Assembly (NCBI RefSeq): GCF_003515775.1
Contig: NZ_QWEI01000008.1
Location: forward strand, 60,544 to 124,543
Direction of reading: 5' to 3'
Source: Ureibacillus yapensis
Lineage (GTDB): Bacteria; Bacillota; Bacilli; Bacillales_A; Planococcaceae
DNA length: 64,000 nucleotides
The stretch's first letter is position 1, and each line of letters starts with the position of its first letter. The translations under genes and the position numbers were made by a program. Positions 35,749-43,688 of the stretch are shown piece by piece. The notes under the pieces were generated by a model. That model did no database searches and had not been told where the DNA came from. It worked only from the letters and a program-made list of their open reading frames with translations.

Positions 35749-36276
35749 GTGATTAATATAGAAACTTTAATTACTATAAGCACGTTACAGCAGCAAGATA
35801 AAGAGGCAACGCGTGAAGTGTTAATCACAAGCTATGAACAATATAAAGAAAGATTTACGAACATCGAAGATTATAGTAATTATATTGAAAATATAAGATT
35901 GTCATTGGATAGTCCTAAAATTGATAAAGTACTCGTTGCCAAAGATGAAAATAATCAGATCTTGGGTACTTTGCAAATTTATTCGAATTCCGAGGACGCA
36001 TATGGGAGGCCGGAATTAAATATTCAAAACCCTATTGTACGTTTGTTGGGAGTTCATCCCTCTGCTAGAGGAAAGGGTATAGCAAGAGGTTTATTACTGG
36101 AAAGCATCAATTACACAATACAAAAGGATGCACACACTCTTCACTTACACACAGGGGATTTTATGGAGGATGCAATTCGATTGTATGAACGTTTTGGATT
36201 TTACAGGGACTTTTCCAAAGATTTTTATAATAATGATGTGCATGTGAAATGTTATCGATTTGATATTCACCAATAA
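35749..36276 (+). CDS. GNAT N-acetyltransferase (SnaA/YtmI-like)
   Basis: 175 residues, GNAT fold, with the acetyl-CoA loop VHPSARGKGIARGL near residue 105. In B. subtilis YtmI (SnaA) N-acetylates S-modified cysteine before oxidation, and the operon position supports the same role. It is similar to the GNAT at 22082-22585. The start is uncertain: GTG 35749 is only one base behind AAAGGA, and no standard start codon lies at a better distance; ATA 35758 would be 10 bases away. Confidence 0.85.
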   Translation: MINIETLITISTLQQQDKEATREVLITSYEQYKERFTNIEDYSNYIENIRLSLDSPKIDKVLVAKDENNQILGTLQIYSNSEDAYGRPELNIQNPIVRLLGVHPSARGKGIARGLLLESINYTIQKDAHTLHLHTGDFMEDAIRLYERFGFYRDFSKDFYNNDVHVKCYRFDIHQ

Positions 36277-36365
36277 AAGTTGCAATGATTTATGGAAAAT
36301 ATAGTGAGAAAGTGATTTTTAAACCAAGTTTACTGATAAGAATAATATAAATGGAGGAATCATTA

Positions 36366-36638
36366 ATGGCTAAAAATTTTACTATTGTTGTGTGGGCTAA
36401 GGATGGTTGCAGTTACTGTGCGGAAGTAAAAGAATATTTAACGGAACAACAACTCGATTTTAAAATTGTGGACGTCACAAATCATGATGATTACCGGGAC
36501 ATTTTGGAGCTGAAATATGGTGTACGCCATGTACCCGTTGTGGAAATAGGAAGAGATCATCAATATCGCGCTATTACAGAGGTTGGAATCGAAAACTTAC
36601 AAATAGTGTTGCAAGAAGCCAATGAAGTATTCAATTAA
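36366..36638 (+). CDS. Glutaredoxin-like protein (YtnI/CmoI-like)
   Basis: 90 residues with a thioredoxin fold and a CSYC redox motif (WAKDGCSYC) plus the cis-Pro in HVPVVEI. It resembles YtnI (CmoI) of B. subtilis, thought to reduce a sulfenate or disulfide produced by the monooxygenases. ATG 36366 was chosen: the earlier ATG 36351 is part of the ribosome site GGAGG. Confidence 0.9.
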   Translation: MAKNFTIVVWAKDGCSYCAEVKEYLTEQQLDFKIVDVTNHDDYRDILELKYGVRHVPVVEIGRDHQYRAITEVGIENLQIVLQEANEVFN

Positions 36639-36682
36639 TTACATTTGTATCTAGAACTTTTGCGACTGTTAGTTGCTATTGA

Positions 36683-36846
36683 ATCCATAAAGAATTTGGG
36701 CACACAGTTCAAGCCATTAGTGTAGCTGGGTTATGTAAAGAAGAGCAAGAGGAACAACTAGAGCGATTGCAAGAGATGTTATTCCGATGATGAAACGCGA
36801 AATTCCAAGCAGAATTTGGGAGGATAAAGAACCGATTTTCACATAG
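36683..36846 (+). pseudogene. Frameshifted gene remnant between ytnI-like and ytmO-like genes
   Basis: An open stretch without a start codon reads GHTVQAISVAGLCKEEQEE and stops at 36788-36790. A second frame opening at 36787 continues KREIPSRIWEDKEPIF to a stop at 36844. The two together look like the C-terminal end of one protein with a frameshift. AISVAG followed by an acidic helix recalls IclR-type regulator C-termini, but that is only a guess. Confidence 0.45.
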
Positions 36847-36894
36847 TCAAAAATTGATGGCAATAAGAACTTTCTGAGTAGGAGTGGTATATCA

Positions 36895-37905
36895 ATGAGT
36901 TATAAAATCGGTATTCTAGATCAAAGTCCGGTAATAGAGAATCTATCAAATAATGAAATATTACAAAGAACGGTAGAATTGGCACAAAAGGCAGAAAGTT
37001 GGGGCTACGAACGTTTTTGGGTTTCAGAACATCATAATTCAGACGCAGTATTAGGATCTTCCCCAGAAGTATTGGTTTCATATTTATTAGCCAGAACAAA
37101 AACGATACGAGTAGGTTCTGGCGGAGTAATGTTGCAACATTATAGCCCCTATAAAGTTGCGGAAAATTTCCAGGTGCTTGCTACATTGGAGCCAGGGAGA
37201 GTGGATTTGGGAATTGGTAAAGGTCCTGGTGGTTTGCCTCTTTCCACGAGGGCATTGCAAAATGGAACTTTGAATGATGGAAGTGATTTTGAGGAGAAAG
37301 CAGAGTTTCTCGTAAAGTTGTTAAAAGATGAAGTTCCAGAAACCCATCCGCTTGCCGGAATTAAAGCCGTCCCAACCCCACCCATACAGCAGGAAATTAT
37401 ATTGTTAGGTGCAAGCCCAACAAGTGCGAAACAAGCAAAAAAATTAGGTGTCGCTTTTTCCTATGCTACTTTCTTCAATAATAATGAAAATGTATTAGTG
37501 GAAGCGGCAAAAGAATATCGAGAGAATAATGAAAATGGCCGATTTATTTTGGCGATTGGAGTAGTAGCAGCAGATACATCAGAAAAAGCTAAACAGCTAG
37601 TAGGCGATTCTAAAATAGTAAAAGTTCATTTGGCAAGTGGAAGAACAGTAACGCTTAGTGATGTAGAAACAGCTGAAAAATTCGGTAAAGATTCTGGTGA
37701 AGATTTCAGAATCGAGGTACAAGGAAATAATATACTTGCTGGTACACCAACAGAAATTAAAGAAAAGCTTGATGCTTTATATGAACTTTATCAAGTAGAT
37801 GAATTTATTTTGCATATGCCAATAGCAAGTTATGAAGATAGATTATATTCTTATGAGTTGTTAAGTCCTAAATCACTTAAAAACACCGAGTTATTAACAA
37901 GGTAG
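36895..37905 (+). CDS. Luciferase-like flavin monooxygenase (YtmO/CmoO-like)
   Basis: 336 residues of the LLM class (FRP/alkanal-monooxygenase-like subgroup), with RFWVSEHHNSDAVLGSSPEV near residue 40, IRVGSGGVMLQHY near 72 and LGIGKGPGG near 103. It matches YtmO (CmoO) from the B. subtilis ytmI operon, which oxidises the sulfur of N-acetyl-S-alkylcysteines ahead of YtnJ/CmoJ. AGGAGTGG precedes the ATG. It lies between two stretches of decayed sequence. Confidence 0.9.
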   Translation: MSYKIGILDQSPVIENLSNNEILQRTVELAQKAESWGYERFWVSEHHNSDAVLGSSPEVLVSYLLARTKTIRVGSGGVMLQHYSPYKVAENFQVLATLEPGRVDLGIGKGPGGLPLSTRALQNGTLNDGSDFEEKAEFLVKLLKDEVPETHPLAGIKAVPTPPIQQEIILLGASPTSAKQAKKLGVAFSYATFFNNNENVLVEAAKEYRENNENGRFILAIGVVAADTSEKAKQLVGDSKIVKVHLASGRTVTLSDVETAEKFGKDSGEDFRIEVQGNNILAGTPTEIKEKLDALYELYQVDEFILHMPIASYEDRLYSYELLSPKSLKNTELLTR

Positions 37906-38017
37906 ATTTTCAATCAAAAAATCAGCGGAAGTTTACCTGAATGGTCAACTCTCCCTATTGCTGAAGGATTATTACGCACAAGTACTCGAAGCGGAATTCA
38001 TCAGTGCAAACCATTAA
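37898..38017 (+). pseudogene. Possible short gene remnant before the HAD gene
   Basis: An open frame without a proper start reads SAEVYLNGQLSLLLKDYYAQ and ends at 38015-38017. Its composition looks protein-like, but I recognise no family and the case is weak. Confidence 0.25.
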
Positions 38018-38066
38018 TTTCTTTCAAGTATTTAATTTAAGCTGAAAATTAGGAGGAAATCCAATT

Positions 38067-38774
38067 TTGACAAATAAATATATTTGGTTTGATATTGGAT
38101 ATACATTGCTATATCAGCAGAGGGAACAAGTTTATGTCCAATATCTGAAAGAGCAAAAAATTGAAATGCCATTTGAAAAAATTGAAGAAGCCTATCATTA
38201 TGCTGATAAATTATTTATGAGAGAATATCCTGGCGTACTCGGGAAACAATCAAGCTTTTTTTATCATTGGTATTTAGGGATTGTTAATCATTATTTGGAA
38301 CTTGCTTTTGATCTTGAATCCCAAAATCGTTTTATACAAAAAGGAATTCAAGAAACGAAGCCATATTGGTTGCCATTTTCTTTTACTAAAGATGTACTTC
38401 ATAAGTTAAGGCAAGAAGGTTATCGATTAGGAATTATTAGCAATTGGGATGAGAGCGGCCGTCAGCTATTAGATTATCATAATTTAACCGATTATTTCGA
38501 CAATATTATCATTTCATGTGAAGTTGGTGTTGAAAAACCTAGTAAAGCCATATTTGAAAAAGCTTTTAAACAAGGAAATACTACAAACGAAGAAAGTATT
38601 TATATTGGCGATAATTACTATGACGATGTTGTAGGAGGAGGAAAAGTCGGTCTTAAAACATATTTGATTAATAGATTTAGAGACCAAGGGATTGAGGAAA
38701 TTCAATACCCATATATCATAGAATCAATCAATGAGCTACCTTCATTATTAAAAGAGGAAAATGTTTATTTCTAA
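38067..38774 (+). CDS. HAD family hydrolase
   Basis: 235 residues with the four HAD motifs: FDIGYTLLY near residue 8 (nucleophile Asp; the second Asp of DxD is replaced by Gly-Tyr), LGIISNWDESG near 126, the Lys in VGVEKPSKAIFEKA near 154, and IGDNYYDDVVGG near 180. It is a small-molecule phosphatase of unknown substrate. Why it sits in the sulfur operon is not clear. TTG start behind AGGAGG at 10 bases. Note the atypical first motif (DIGYT). Confidence 0.86.
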   Translation: MTNKYIWFDIGYTLLYQQREQVYVQYLKEQKIEMPFEKIEEAYHYADKLFMREYPGVLGKQSSFFYHWYLGIVNHYLELAFDLESQNRFIQKGIQETKPYWLPFSFTKDVLHKLRQEGYRLGIISNWDESGRQLLDYHNLTDYFDNIIISCEVGVEKPSKAIFEKAFKQGNTTNEESIYIGDNYYDDVVGGGKVGLKTYLINRFRDQGIEEIQYPYIIESINELPSLLKEENVYF

Positions 38775-38796
38775 CAAATAAAAGGGAGAGTTGTTC

Positions 38797-39795
38797 ATGA
38801 GTCTTGTTTCAACGAAGGCAATCAAGACCTCTATTATACAATTAATAGGAAATACTCCATTACTCCAACTGGTTAATTTAGAAAAACAGCTGGGCCTACA
38901 AGCTGAAATTGTTGCCAAGTTGGAGTACTTTAATCCAGCTAATAGCATTAAGGATCGTGTTGCGGCTTCCATGATTGAACAAGCAGAGAAAAATGGCGAT
39001 TTAACAAAGGAGCATACAATAGTTGAGACAACTAGTGGTAATACTGGTATTGGACTGGCCGCAATTGCAGCAGCAAAAGGCTATAAATTAAAAGTCTATA
39101 TTCAAGATAATGTGAGTGAAGAACGGACAAAAGTAATAAAAGCGTACGGGGCAGAAGTAATTCCGTTTTCAGAGGTACCTGAATTAGCTGCTGTTGCTGA
39201 AGAAATTGATGGCGATTTTGTTGCCGCTATCAACATTTTCAAAAAAGAAGTCGTTGATAAGCAGGAAAATGTTGTCTTTTTAAATCAACTCAATAACCAG
39301 GGGAATCCGCAGGTTCATTTTGATACAACAGGACCCGAAATATGGCGTGATACTGATGGGCAAGTGGATATAGTGATTGCATCAGTTGGAACAGGCGGTA
39401 CTATTTCCGGGATTGGAGGTTTTTTGAAAGAAAAGAATCCGAATATTCAAATCATAGCCGTTGAGCCAGGTCTAAATTCAATCGCCTCAATTGAGGAACC
39501 TGAGATTCCGGAAATAACGGGTGTACACCGTTTTTCTGATATTGAAGATGAGAGAGTGCCTGATAATGTTAATCGTTCAGTTATTGACGAAGTTATCAGT
39601 GTTGAAACAGAACAGGCGAATCAATATGCACGTCTAGTCGCAAGGCTGGATGGAATATTGGTTGGAACTTCTTCTGGTGGAATTTTATCCGCAGCAATAG
39701 AAGTGGCAAAACGATCCGAAAATGAAGGGAAACGAATTGTGGTTATTTTACCTGATACAGGGCTGCGCTATTTATCAACAGACTTATTTAATTAA
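38797..39795 (+). CDS. Cysteine synthase family PLP enzyme
   Basis: 332 residues of the O-acetylserine sulfhydrylase/cystathionine beta-synthase fold. The PLP lysine is in NPANSIKDRVA near residue 48, the substrate loop in TTSGNTG near 78, and the phosphate loop in VGTGGTISGIGG near 190. It is longer than CysK (about 308) by an insert near residues 130-155. As last gene of the operon it may build cysteine, or a thioether/exchange product, from released sulfide. CysK, MccA or an exchange enzyme are all possible. Confidence 0.88.
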   Translation: MSLVSTKAIKTSIIQLIGNTPLLQLVNLEKQLGLQAEIVAKLEYFNPANSIKDRVAASMIEQAEKNGDLTKEHTIVETTSGNTGIGLAAIAAAKGYKLKVYIQDNVSEERTKVIKAYGAEVIPFSEVPELAAVAEEIDGDFVAAINIFKKEVVDKQENVVFLNQLNNQGNPQVHFDTTGPEIWRDTDGQVDIVIASVGTGGTISGIGGFLKEKNPNIQIIAVEPGLNSIASIEEPEIPEITGVHRFSDIEDERVPDNVNRSVIDEVISVETEQANQYARLVARLDGILVGTSSGGILSAAIEVAKRSENEGKRIVVILPDTGLRYLSTDLFN

Positions 39796-39815
39796 AATAG
39801 AGTAGAATTAATAAT

Positions 39816-39884
39816 AAAAAGACTTTGCAAACTGTAAAATGTCCTTTAAAAAGGGTACACTTTACTGATGCAAAGTCTTTTTTG
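39816..39884 (+). terminator. Terminator of the sulfur operon
   Basis: A long, nearly continuous hairpin: outer 14-bp arms AAAAAGACTTTGCA and TGCAAAGTCTTTTT, with inner GTAAA/TTTAC and CCTTT/AAGGG pairing, then a T tail. Confidence 0.92.
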
Positions 39885-40016
39885 AATGGAAAGGATACAA
39901 TCGTCGCTTTTGCAGATTGCACTTGTCAAATGGCGGCTTTCCATATCACTGTCCCAAAGTATAAATGACTAAATTATGGTACACTAAAGGGAGTAACTAA
40001 AGGTAGGTAAAAAAAC

Positions 40017-41165
40017 ATGTCGGTAATAAATCTTTTAAACGAAACATTGCAAAATAAATGGAAATTTGAGTCGACAATGAAAGTGCAAGACGAGATGATT
40101 CCAGCCGTGCTGGATGGGAAAGACGTTGTTGCTGAATCACCAACGGGCTCCGGCAAGACATTGGCATATGTGTTGCCGATTTTAAATAAGGTGGATGGCA
40201 GCAAAAAACAAACGCAGGCGCTGATTGTTGCGCCTTCCCAAGAATTGGCCATGCAAATTGTCGAAGTAATCCGCGAATGGACAGCTGGTACGGACATCAC
40301 GGTTCAACAACTAATCGGCGGTGCAAACTCGGCTCGCCAAATCGAAAAATTAAAGAAAAAACCAACCATTGTGGTCGGTACACCCGGCCGATTAAATGAA
40401 CTTGCAAGAGCGAACAAATTGAAGCTGAAAGAAATTCAAATGGTCGTGCTTGATGAATGTGACCAACTGCTGAGCCGCGAATATCGTGTGATCGTAAAAT
40501 CCTTTATCGAGGGCGCTGCCTATGGAAGACAGGTAATTGTCGTTTCGGCAACAATTACGGAGGAAATCAAGCTGGTTGCAAATCGCATGATGTTTGAACC
40601 GATTCATATCGATATCAAGCCGGAAGATATGGTGCAAGTAGGAAAAATCGTTCATTCCTTTATAAAAGTAGAGGAGCGGGATAAAACCGATCTGCTCCGT
40701 CGATTGGCGAATATTGAAGGGCTGTATGGTCTGGCTTTCGTAAATAATATCGACCAGTTGTTAATGAAAGAGACGAAACTAAAATATCGGGATGCCAAAG
40801 TGGTGACTCTACATTCGGAGATGAAAAAAGAAGAACGAAAAAAAGCGCTGGACGCATTTCGTAAAGGGGAAGCCCGCATTTTGATTGCTACGGATATTGC
40901 GGCACGCGGCCTCGATATTGAAGGATTGACGCATGTTATTCATGTGGACGTTCCCCGCACAATCGAACAATATACACATCGTTCCGGCCGAACTGGCCGC
41001 GCGGGTGCCGATGGTGAAGTATTAACATTGCTTTCCTATCAAGATGAAAAAACATACAAGAAATTGACGCGGGAATTAAAGGTAAAAGCAGTTCAAAAGG
41101 TATGGCATAAGGGTATGCTATTGGAAGGGAATTCAAAATCTGTTTCAGAAAAGCGAGGTAAATAA
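40017..41165 (+). CDS. DEAD-box RNA helicase (YfmL-like)
   Basis: 382 residues, a minimal two-domain helicase: Walker A SPTGSGKT near residue 41, motif Ia, Walker B written DECD near 149, SAT (VSATITEE), and the C-terminal HRSGRTGRAGADG near 322. The length and C-terminus fit YfmL, a small cold/ribosome-linked helicase of B. subtilis (376). It unwinds RNA with ATP. The aminopeptidase gene starts one base after its stop codon, so the two are coupled. Confidence 0.92.
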   Translation: MSVINLLNETLQNKWKFESTMKVQDEMIPAVLDGKDVVAESPTGSGKTLAYVLPILNKVDGSKKQTQALIVAPSQELAMQIVEVIREWTAGTDITVQQLIGGANSARQIEKLKKKPTIVVGTPGRLNELARANKLKLKEIQMVVLDECDQLLSREYRVIVKSFIEGAAYGRQVIVVSATITEEIKLVANRMMFEPIHIDIKPEDMVQVGKIVHSFIKVEERDKTDLLRRLANIEGLYGLAFVNNIDQLLMKETKLKYRDAKVVTLHSEMKKEERKKALDAFRKGEARILIATDIAARGLDIEGLTHVIHVDVPRTIEQYTHRSGRTGRAGADGEVLTLLSYQDEKTYKKLTRELKVKAVQKVWHKGMLLEGNSKSVSEKRGK

Positions 41166-41166
41166 A

Positions 41167-42396
41167 ATGACTTTTCAAGAAAAATTGGAACAATATGCTA
41201 AGCTTGCTGTAAAAGTAGGCGTGAATATTCAAAAGGGCCAATACTTGCTGATCAACACTTCCACGGACGCGCTTGATTTTACCCGAATCGTCGTGAAAAA
41301 AGCATACGAAGCAGGTGCCGGCAGGGTGCAAGTTAACTTATCCGACCCTGAAATTACACGTGCTTTTTACGAACATGGTGCAGAAGAAGAATTTAGCCGG
41401 TTCCCCAAATCCATCGTTGCGGCCCGCCATGAATTGATTGAACGAAAAGGGGCGCTTTTGTGGATTGATGCAGAAGATCCTGATTTGTTGGCAGGGATCG
41501 CCTCTTCCAAAATCTCAGCACAGGAAAAAGCCTCTGGAGCTGCATTGGTTCGGTACCGAAAAGCCGTGATGAATGATGACATCGCATGGTCCATCATCGC
41601 CGTTCCTTCTAAAAAATGGGCTGCAAAGGTATTTCCGGATTTGCCTGAAGAGGAACAAATGCAAGCGTTATGGGAAGCGATTTTCAAAACAGTTCGCATT
41701 GGAGAAGGCGACGCAGTTGAAAACTGGCGCCAGCATATTGAAACGTTGGAAAATCGTGCAGCCCAATTAAACGGCTTGAAATTTACGAAGCTGCATTATA
41801 AAGCGCCGGGAACAGATTTAACAATCGAACTTCCCGATAAACATTTGTGGTTATCCGGAGGCAGCAAAACACCGGAAGAAACAACGTTTATCGCGAATAT
41901 GCCAACAGAGGAAGTCTATACACTACCGAAGAAGTATGGGGTAAATGGCGTTGTGCGCAATACGAAACCCCTAGCATATCAAGGAAACATCATTGATCAA
42001 TTCTCTTTAACTTTTGAAAATGGAAAAATTGTTAAAGCACATGCAGAAGTGGGCAATGAATTATTGCAGGAACTGATTGCAACGGATGAAGGATCCTCTT
42101 ATTTAGGCGAAGTAGCCCTTGTACCGCATCAATCGCCAATCTCGGAATCAGGCATTTTATATTACAATACATTATTCGATGAAAATGCTTCGAATCACTT
42201 GGCCATTGGTGAAGCCTATCCAACTTGCTATGAAGGCGGGCGTGAACTGGAAGAAGGCCAGCTTGAAGCATTGGCCATCAACGTTTCCATCACACACGTT
42301 GACTTTATGATCGGAAGTGGGGAAATGGACATTGACGGCATCCTTCATGATGGGTCGGTAAAACCGATTTTCCGCAATGGGAATTGGGCGTTTTAA
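41167..42396 (+). CDS. ampS: Aminopeptidase, M29 family (AmpS)
   Basis: 409 residues, the length of B. subtilis AmpS/S. thermophilus PepS. Conserved metal-site and family blocks include GVNIQKGQYLLI near residue 20, FIANMPTEEVYTLP near 240 (metal Glu), SSYLGEVALVP near 300, and NHLAIGEAYPTC near 340. It is a cytoplasmic metallo-aminopeptidase that removes N-terminal residues from peptides. Directly coupled to the helicase gene and closed by a terminator. Confidence 0.94.
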   Translation: MTFQEKLEQYAKLAVKVGVNIQKGQYLLINTSTDALDFTRIVVKKAYEAGAGRVQVNLSDPEITRAFYEHGAEEEFSRFPKSIVAARHELIERKGALLWIDAEDPDLLAGIASSKISAQEKASGAALVRYRKAVMNDDIAWSIIAVPSKKWAAKVFPDLPEEEQMQALWEAIFKTVRIGEGDAVENWRQHIETLENRAAQLNGLKFTKLHYKAPGTDLTIELPDKHLWLSGGSKTPEETTFIANMPTEEVYTLPKKYGVNGVVRNTKPLAYQGNIIDQFSLTFENGKIVKAHAEVGNELLQELIATDEGSSYLGEVALVPHQSPISESGILYYNTLFDENASNHLAIGEAYPTCYEGGRELEEGQLEALAINVSITHVDFMIGSGEMDIDGILHDGSVKPIFRNGNWAF

Positions 42397-42421
42397 CAAA
42401 AAATACTTATTAATACAGGTT

Positions 42422-42462
42422 GATAATTGCGAATGCTTGTTCGTAATTATCGGCCTTTTTTT
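42422..42462 (+). terminator. Terminator after ampS
   Basis: A 12-bp stem GATAATTGCGAA/TTCGTAATTATC (one G-T pair) followed by a T7 run. Confidence 0.88.
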
Positions 42463-42515
42463 ATTTCAAAATGGTATAATGGTAAAAATCTTATTTTCTA
42501 TGGAGGACGAGTGGA

Positions 42516-43688
42516 ATGAAATTATTTCATACTGCAGACTGGCACTTAGGGAAACTTGTACAAGGCGTATATATGACCGACGACCAACGATATATATTGA
42601 AGCAATTTCTGCAAGCCATTGATGAAGAACAGCCGGATGCCGTCATCATTGCGGGGGATCTATACGACCGTGCACTTCCTCCTGTTGAAGCGGTTGATTT
42701 ATTGGACGAGACATTGGCCGAAATTGTACTTAAACGCAAGGTTCCTGTTTTAAGTATTGCAGGGAATCATGATAGCCCGACAAGACTTCAATTCGGAAGC
42801 AAATTAATGAAAGAAGCAGGACTGCACATTGCAGGTGAGCTGTCCACAAACCTGGAGCCCATTGTTTTGAAGGACGAGTATGGTGAAGTTTGTTTTCATC
42901 TTGTTCCATTTGCCGAGCCTTCGATGGTTAAAAATTTATACGGCGACCCTTCCATCAGTACATATGACGATGCCATGCGCAAGGTCACTGGAATAATCGA
43001 AGAAAACATGGACAAGTCAAAACGGCATGTGTTGATTGGACATGCCTTTGTGACGCCATATGGTGAAAAAGAAGAAAATACGAGCGACTCTGAACGGCCG
43101 CTGGCAATTGGAGGCTCCGAATGTGTCAATGCGGAATGCTTCCGTGCCTTTCATTACACGGCGCTGGGGCACTTGCATAAAGCCCATTATGTGTTAAACG
43201 AAAACATTCGCTATTCGGGTTCGCCTTTAAAGTATTCCGCTTCCGAAGCAAATCACGAAAAAGGATTCCTGATTGTCGACTTGGCTGAAGATGGAAGTGT
43301 GGCGGTTGAAAAACGCCGTTTCCTTCCAAGAAGAGATTTGCGAATTGTCGAAGGGTCCATTCAAGAGATTTTGAAGCATCCCATCAATGAAGATTATGTA
43401 TTTGTTCGATTAACGGACTTAACGCCGGTAGTTGGGGCAATGGAACAAATTCGCACTGTCTACCCAAATGCGATGCATGTTGAACGAAAGGCATTGCCAA
43501 GAGAAAGTAATGCGGGCGAGTCTGAGGTTGTCCGCAGGGAACAGATGGATGATTTCAGCTTATTCAAAGCATTCCATCAAGAAATGACAGGACAAGAGCC
43601 TACAGAAACAGCCCAACGTCTTTTTGAAGAAATCTTGCAGGAAATGATAACGGAAGAACGGGAAACAAAAGAGGTGATCTTGAAATGA
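42516..43688 (+). CDS. sbcD: Exonuclease SbcCD subunit D
   Basis: 390 residues of the Mre11/SbcD phosphoesterase family: TADWHLGK at the N-terminus, GDLYDRALPP near 46, GNHDS near 84, GHAFV near 175 and LGHLHKAH near 218 are the metal-binding motifs. With SbcC it forms the ATP-dependent nuclease that opens hairpins and processes double-strand breaks. The stop overlaps the sbcC start (ATGA). The ribosome site is GGAGGACGAGTGG. Confidence 0.96.
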   Translation: MKLFHTADWHLGKLVQGVYMTDDQRYILKQFLQAIDEEQPDAVIIAGDLYDRALPPVEAVDLLDETLAEIVLKRKVPVLSIAGNHDSPTRLQFGSKLMKEAGLHIAGELSTNLEPIVLKDEYGEVCFHLVPFAEPSMVKNLYGDPSISTYDDAMRKVTGIIEENMDKSKRHVLIGHAFVTPYGEKEENTSDSERPLAIGGSECVNAECFRAFHYTALGHLHKAHYVLNENIRYSGSPLKYSASEANHEKGFLIVDLAEDGSVAVEKRRFLPRRDLRIVEGSIQEILKHPINEDYVFVRLTDLTPVVGAMEQIRTVYPNAMHVERKALPRESNAGESEVVRREQMDDFSLFKAFHQEMTGQEPTETAQRLFEEILQEMITEERETKEVILK

